Origin: Nodosilinea sp. PGN35
Lineage (GTDB): Bacteria > Cyanobacteriota > Cyanobacteriia > Phormidesmidales > Phormidesmidaceae
Assembly: GCF_029109325.1 (NCBI RefSeq)
Contig: NZ_JAQKQJ010000019.1
Location: 62,001-126,000, forward strand
DNA: 64,000 nt
Direction: 5' to 3'
A program made the position numbers and the translations under genes. The notes under the pieces are model-generated. The model saw only the letters and a list, made by a program, of their open reading frames with translations, was not told the DNA's origin and ran no database searches. This document shows, in pieces, positions 60,437 through 64,000 of this stretch (its first letter is position 1; every line of letters starts with the position of its first letter).

Positions 60437-60752
60437 GGTGTGGCGCAACAATAGTGATGCAGGGCGAGAATGATTGATTTGCAGCAATGACAGCAGCATT
60501 GTGTATTGAGCAGGTAAGAGTGCAGCGGGCGACTATTCGAAGTTGCTCTATGACAGAAACATTGTGTATTGACTACTTAAAGGATTGTGCTGTTGCAGCA
60601 GCATTGTCGCGCCGCAACTTAAGATGTTGCGGCCTTGCAATAAGAAGTTGAGCTGTCACACTAAAGCATTGCGGTCTGACAATCGAATGTTGCGCGATCG
60701 CACTAAAGAGTTGCAGCCTCACACTAGATGATGCAGCCCCGACAATAGAGCG
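60437..60752. repeat. 21-bp-phased degenerate repeat array (transposon-end-like)
   Basis: About fifteen degenerate units with consensus TTGCGGCCTCRCAMTARAG. TTG starts are seen at 60479, 60499, 60543, 60562, 60585, 60604, 60627, 60648, 60669, 60690 and 60711; the last five are exactly 21 apart and earlier gaps of 19 and 23 alternate, keeping a 42-base (four-turn) phase. Arrays of this kind, with TTG...ACA.TAA words, form the ends of Tn7-like and CAST elements where TnsB binds. Outer edge may be TGTGGCGCAACAATAG at 60439. No transposase is in the window. Confidence 0.7.
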
Positions 60753-60948
60753 GTGGGGTGCTGCAGGGGGCGATTAACCCTAGAGCGGGGGGAGGTGTTT
60801 AGCTTGCTGAGGCGCGACAGACTCATGGATTAATGGAGGTATAGGCTTGGGCACGTTCTGCTTTGTCCAGCTGCCCCAAACTTCGTAAGGATGGGCATAG
60901 ACTTGTTTTCTATGCTCACTTTACGTTCATCTAGGGCAGGTATTCACC

Positions 60949-61395
60949 ATGTCTACCAAAGCTACTATCGCCTATGGGCAGACGTTTCACTTCTATCATG
61001 AGGCGCTGGATGACAACTACGTGTACCTGGAGCTGGAACAGGTGCAGTTTGAAGCCTCCTACAACCGGGTTATGGTGCCAATTCCGGTTCATATTTGGGA
61101 GGTAATTCGGCAGTATCCCGGTATTGATCTATCCTGGGCTGACAAGTCTGACGCGGAAATTTTAGACTACGTTAGCCAGAACGTGGACGAGCGCATTCGC
61201 GACTACGAAGCTGCTGAATCCGATAAGAAGGGTTGGGTCTCGATCTTAGGTGGTTTGGTGTTCGGCAAAGCCAATGACCCTCGTGACACACAGATTGAGC
61301 AGGGTGTAGCCCACTACCAACGGCTGCGGGAGCACCAACAGCAGGTCAAGGCTGCGATGGCAGAGCTACAGCAAGCCCAGCGCAACCCGGCCTAG
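60949..61395 (+). CDS. Hypothetical protein, first of a two-gene unit
   Basis: The 148-residue soluble protein (IAYGQTFHFYHEALDDNYVY, LELEQVQFEASYNRVMVPIP, C-terminal coiled HQQQVKAAMAELQQAQRN) is not a family I recognise. The predicted order is a beta-rich N-terminal half and a helical C-terminal half. The next gene starts 15 bp later, so they are likely co-transcribed. Confidence 0.7.
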   Translation: MSTKATIAYGQTFHFYHEALDDNYVYLELEQVQFEASYNRVMVPIPVHIWEVIRQYPGIDLSWADKSDAEILDYVSQNVDERIRDYEAAESDKKGWVSILGGLVFGKANDPRDTQIEQGVAHYQRLREHQQQVKAAMAELQQAQRNPA

Positions 61396-61410
61396 TTTGG
61401 AGGTGCCCCT

Positions 61411-61926
61411 ATGCTTGATCTGGACAAAATTCAACACCTGGCAGAAACCTACGCGCCCCAAGATCTGTTTGCGGCTCTGGTGTGGCAGCGGCAGTTTAAC
61501 CTGTTCGACGGGCCGCAGGTGATTACTGACTTGGCGAACCACCCCGACCTGTGGGAAAGCTTTTTGTTTACCAAGCCCGTCTTTGCGCCCGATAAGAAGG
61601 GGCTGAGCTTCAATGGCGTGGTGGATACGCTGCTGGCCATGGCCAACTATCGCCCTATGCCAGATAGCAACATCATTCACTTTGTGCAGTATCCGGCAGA
61701 TACGCTCTACGTTTTGACGGAGACCCAGGATGCGATTGTGGCGCAGCTGATCGAACTGGGCAAAAAGTGGAAGGCTGATGAGGTCTCTGCCTTTGATGGC
61801 TCTCTAGAAGAGGACGAAGACTGGAAGTTTAGGAACTACCTGGCGCTGCGGTTGAAGGAGGGCCTATGGGGCAAGCAGTCTGACCAGGATCGAGATGCGA
61901 TCGTTGTCTCCTACTGGTGGGATTAG
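61411..61926 (+). CDS. Hypothetical protein, second of the two-gene unit
   Basis: The 171-residue acidic protein (LDLDKIQHLAETYAPQDLFA, VDTLLAMANYRPMPDSNIIH, IVVSYWWD at the end) is soluble and unrecognised. GGAGG lies about 9 bases upstream of its ATG. Its base composition matches the chromosome, unlike the AT-rich gene that follows. Confidence 0.7.
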   Translation: MLDLDKIQHLAETYAPQDLFAALVWQRQFNLFDGPQVITDLANHPDLWESFLFTKPVFAPDKKGLSFNGVVDTLLAMANYRPMPDSNIIHFVQYPADTLYVLTETQDAIVAQLIELGKKWKADEVSAFDGSLEEDEDWKFRNYLALRLKEGLWGKQSDQDRDAIVVSYWWD

Positions 61927-62045
61927 CCGCCAATTGAGCAAGAGTGTAATTCTGGCTAGTTGGCGCAGGGAAGCCAAATGATTTTGGCTGAAGTACCATT
62001 GCTGTAGAAGGAAAGCGATCCACAGCCTGAACCCTAGCGTCAGCA

Positions 62046-64000
62046 ATGACTCCAGCCGAACGCTCACAACTGTTCGAGACACTTAGCAAGCTATCGCTTG
62101 GTGATTTTGAATGGTTATTGTTTAATCTTAAGCCTCCTGCTGGCATTGTCCCTCCTGATGTAGCACCCCAAAAAAGTAGAGTTGCCGCACTCTTAGGATG
62201 GGCTGATAATTTTGGTGGATGTGGTCTGTCAGAAGTTCAGAACTGGCTGCATAAGCTTGTCATAATGACTGCTTCTCAAAGCTCACTTACTGAAAAATTT
62301 CGGGAATACTTAGATTTAGTTTGCGGCGAATATCAAAATTACTGGGAAAAGCATGTCTTCATAGATGAGATAAGAGAAGAGTGGTTCGAGTTTGAATTGA
62401 ACACCGAGGTTGAGAGAAAAAACGATCAAGAAGAAGATGCCCAGAAAAAGCCTCAGACAAAAAAACAATCCATCCTGAAGGCTGTACGGGAAATTGACAG
62501 TAAGAGCTTGCTTATTTATGGAAGATCAGGCTCTGGAAAATCAACTCTTCTAGCAAAAATATTCTATGAAGCAGCTCTTAAAGCTCAATCAAAAAAGTCT
62601 GATCTTATTCCAATATTAATCGAATTAAAGTCTTATGAAGCAGTGGGAGAATCTCCTGGCATTCAAGGCTTGCTCCTAAGAACGTTACAGAACTATGATC
62701 CTGAACTGGACGAAAATGATTTAAAGCAAATCAGGAAACAAAAGAAGCTTCTGCTATTTATAGACGGCTTTAATGAACTAGCCGATGAGAAAGCAAAGAT
62801 CAAAATAAAAGATTACTGCAAGAACATTCCCATAATCGTTACAAGTCGAAGCGATAGTGACTGGCGAGAAATTGAGAATAAGTTCGAAATAGATCCTTTA
62901 TCTCCCCAAGAAGTTGCCAACTTCTTTCGCGAAAGACTTCCTGGCAGTAGTCAGGCTGATCTAGAAGCTTTGGGAAATCGGGTAAAAGATTTTGGAGAAA
63001 CGCCTTTAATGGTGTGGATGCTTTACAGCATATTTAACACAAGCAAAGAGATTCCGGAAACACGCGGGGAAGCCTACCGAAGATTTACAACACTTTATGT
63101 AGAACAAGCCAAAGAAGGAATTGATCTGAGTGAATCACAAATTCTTCTCAGGAAACTAGCTTTTGAGATGATGCAGTCTTGTAACTCAGATGAATCATCT
63201 GAGTTCCGCCCACAAATTTCTGAGATTGAAGCCCAAAATGTTTTAGGCTCAGAGGCAACACTAAGGCTTTTGCGGAATTGCCATCTTCTCAATTCGTACG
63301 GACAGCATGGGAAGCGCCGTATACAGTTTTGCCATCAATCTCTTCAAGAGTATTACGCGGCTGAGGAGATTTTAGAGAGGTTACGCAGTAAAAATTCTAA
63401 CTTTAGCGATGATAAGCATTTTCAATACTTTTTCTTGAATCGTTTGGAATGGACAGAGACAATCTCTCTGATGATGTCTCTTCTCGATGATAGAGACTAT
63501 AAATTAATGCTCCGCCTCATACAGTTAGCACTTGATGTTGACTTATTGTTGGGAGCGAAATTGATAGGCAATGTAAAAACTACCTTTCAATATCAAGCGA
63601 TTAGCTTGTTATTTAACCCGAAAATATGCAAACTTATAAGAATTGGTCTCTTTAAATTTTCCATTAGAATTAGTACACCTTACTGGTTAAAGATCCTACT
63701 TTGGAAAGAAACAAGATCACCAGCGCTTATAGAGAAATGGCTGGAAGCACTTGATAGCAATGATTCTTGGGTACGCTGGCATGCAGTTTATGGATTAAGA
63801 TACTGTGAGCCTACAAACGTTGTATCTGCTTTTTTAAAAGCCCTTGATGATAAAGATGAAGAGATATCGCTAGTTGCCGTCAGAAGTTTAGCGCATATTA
63901 ACTCAAGCGTGATTCTTCCTTGCTTGATCAAAGCTGCCAGGAAGGAGAAAGGGTCTATTCGAGGTGAAGCAATTAAAGCAATTGGCGAACTAAGGACGGA
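62046..64000 (+). CDS. EAD1-NACHT-HEAT NTPase (NLR-like), 3' end outside window
   Basis: The frame is open from ATG 62046 to the window end (651+ residues). Residues about 5-90 match effector-associated domain 1 (SLGDFEWLLFNLKPPAGIVP, then APQKSRVAALLGWADNFGG). A NACHT NTPase follows: Walker A at 159-166 (GRSGSGKS), Walker B with D240 in LLLFIDGFNEL, and a sensor-like IIVTSRSDSDW. From about residue 560 the protein is made of HEAT-like helices (DSWVRWHAVYGLRY, EEISLVAVRSLAHI, GSIRGEAIKAIGEL). In cyanobacteria such proteins are proposed immune or cell-death switches. The gene is clearly more AT-rich than the rest of the window, suggesting transfer. Confidence 0.9.
   Translation, partial: MTPAERSQLFETLSKLSLGDFEWLLFNLKPPAGIVPPDVAPQKSRVAALLGWADNFGGCGLSEVQNWLHKLVIMTASQSSLTEKFREYLDLVCGEYQNYWEKHVFIDEIREEWFEFELNTEVERKNDQEEDAQKKPQTKKQSILKAVREIDSKSLLIYGRSGSGKSTLLAKIFYEAALKAQSKKSDLIPILIELKSYEAVGESPGIQGLLLRTLQNYDPELDENDLKQIRKQKKLLLFIDGFNELADEKAKIKIKDYCKNIPIIVTSRSDSDWREIENKFEIDPLSPQEVANFFRERLPGSSQADLEALGNRVKDFGETPLMVWMLYSIFNTSKEIPETRGEAYRRFTTLYVEQAKEGIDLSESQILLRKLAFEMMQSCNSDESSEFRPQISEIEAQNVLGSEATLRLLRNCHLLNSYGQHGKRRIQFCHQSLQEYYAAEEILERLRSKNSNFSDDKHFQYFFLNRLEWTETISLMMSLLDDRDYKLMLRLIQLALDVDLLLGAKLIGNVKTTFQYQAISLLFNPKICKLIRIGLFKFSIRISTPYWLKILLWKETRSPALIEKWLEALDSNDSWVRWHAVYGLRYCEPTNVVSAFLKALDDKDEEISLVAVRSLAHINSSVILPCLIKAARKEKGSIRGEAIKAIGELRT

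Noticed and set aside
60329..60499. N-terminal part of the minus-strand 134-codon frame as a genuine protein start
   Set aside because: Sequence is low in family-like character and lies over the repeat array; only the C-terminal part looks conserved.
60437..60752. Repeat array as a CRISPR
   Set aside because: Units of 21 bp are contiguous and degenerate, with no alternation of conserved repeats and unique spacers and no cas genes.

Overview
The window is a cyanobacterial chromosome segment. It is GC-rich (roughly 55-60% by eye) and dotted with the HIP1 octamer GCGATCGC. It carries petN of the cytochrome b6f complex and many families found mainly in cyanobacteria (DUF3386, DUF3181, DUF2811, Tab2/Atab2). 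A Leptolyngbya/Nodosilinea-like lineage fits the style of the genes and intergenic repeats, but no rRNA is present and genus is not claimed. I saw no rRNA, tRNA, CRISPR array or transposase gene.

Layout. 1-10.7 kb: the S10/spc ribosomal-protein cluster, from the 3' end of rplC to secY-adk-infA. It stops at infA; the usual rpmJ-rpsM-rpsK-rpoA-rplQ tail is missing. 10.7-12.8 kb: a convergent pair, DUF1611 (DgcN-like) and an enolase-superfamily dipeptide epimerase (DgcA/AEE-like), probably amino-acid epimer metabolism. 13-16.7 kb: a CHRD exported protein, an ECF sigma/anti-sigma pair and a PLP decarboxylase. 16.8-25 kb: two inverted DnaA-box sequences, DUF3386, a SpoU methyltransferase, a 2TM protein, DUF3181, a PRC-barrel protein, a LuxR response regulator, a four-helix-bundle gene inside duplicated/inverted repeats, a PadR-chromate transporter pair and DUF1003. 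24.4-26.6 kb: a ParA-type ATPase overlapping a basic/coiled-coil partner (McdA/McdB-like), DUF2811, a likely structured RNA and a helically phased array of DnaA-box-like sites. 27-35.6 kb: an SDR, a very large PAS/GAF hybrid kinase, moaE, a YdcF protein, pyrB and a GerMN-like lipoprotein.

35.6-45.4 kb is the most striking regulated region. Three c-di-AMP (ydaO-type) riboswitches, all on the minus strand, precede (a) a universal stress protein plus a CPA2 antiporter fused to USP and PTS-IIA-like domains, (b) two more universal stress proteins, and (c) an NrtABD/CmpABD-type ABC transporter. This looks like a local c-di-AMP regulon for ion, osmotic and possibly bicarbonate/nitrate homeostasis. 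Palindromic GTAGG-type repeats lie between these units.

45.8-60 kb: an aldo/keto reductase, a Tat-exported peroxiredoxin, a fused AdoMet decarboxylase-spermidine synthase, a MntA/HepT toxin-antitoxin pair, an agmatinase-family ureohydrolase, petN, rsmB, an M15 peptidase with tandem repeats, glucan phosphorylase overlapping a Tab2 homologue, a Uma2 nuclease and mtnP (5'-methylthioadenosine phosphorylase). The decarboxylase-synthase fusion, ureohydrolase and MtnP together cover polyamine synthesis and by-product salvage.

60-64 kb looks like an accessory island. It begins with about 300 bp of degenerate repeats phased at 21 bp that resemble the TnsB-binding ends of Tn7-like/CAST transposons. 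Two unknown genes follow, then an AT-rich, window-truncated EAD1-NACHT-HEAT NTPase, a putative NLR-like defence protein.
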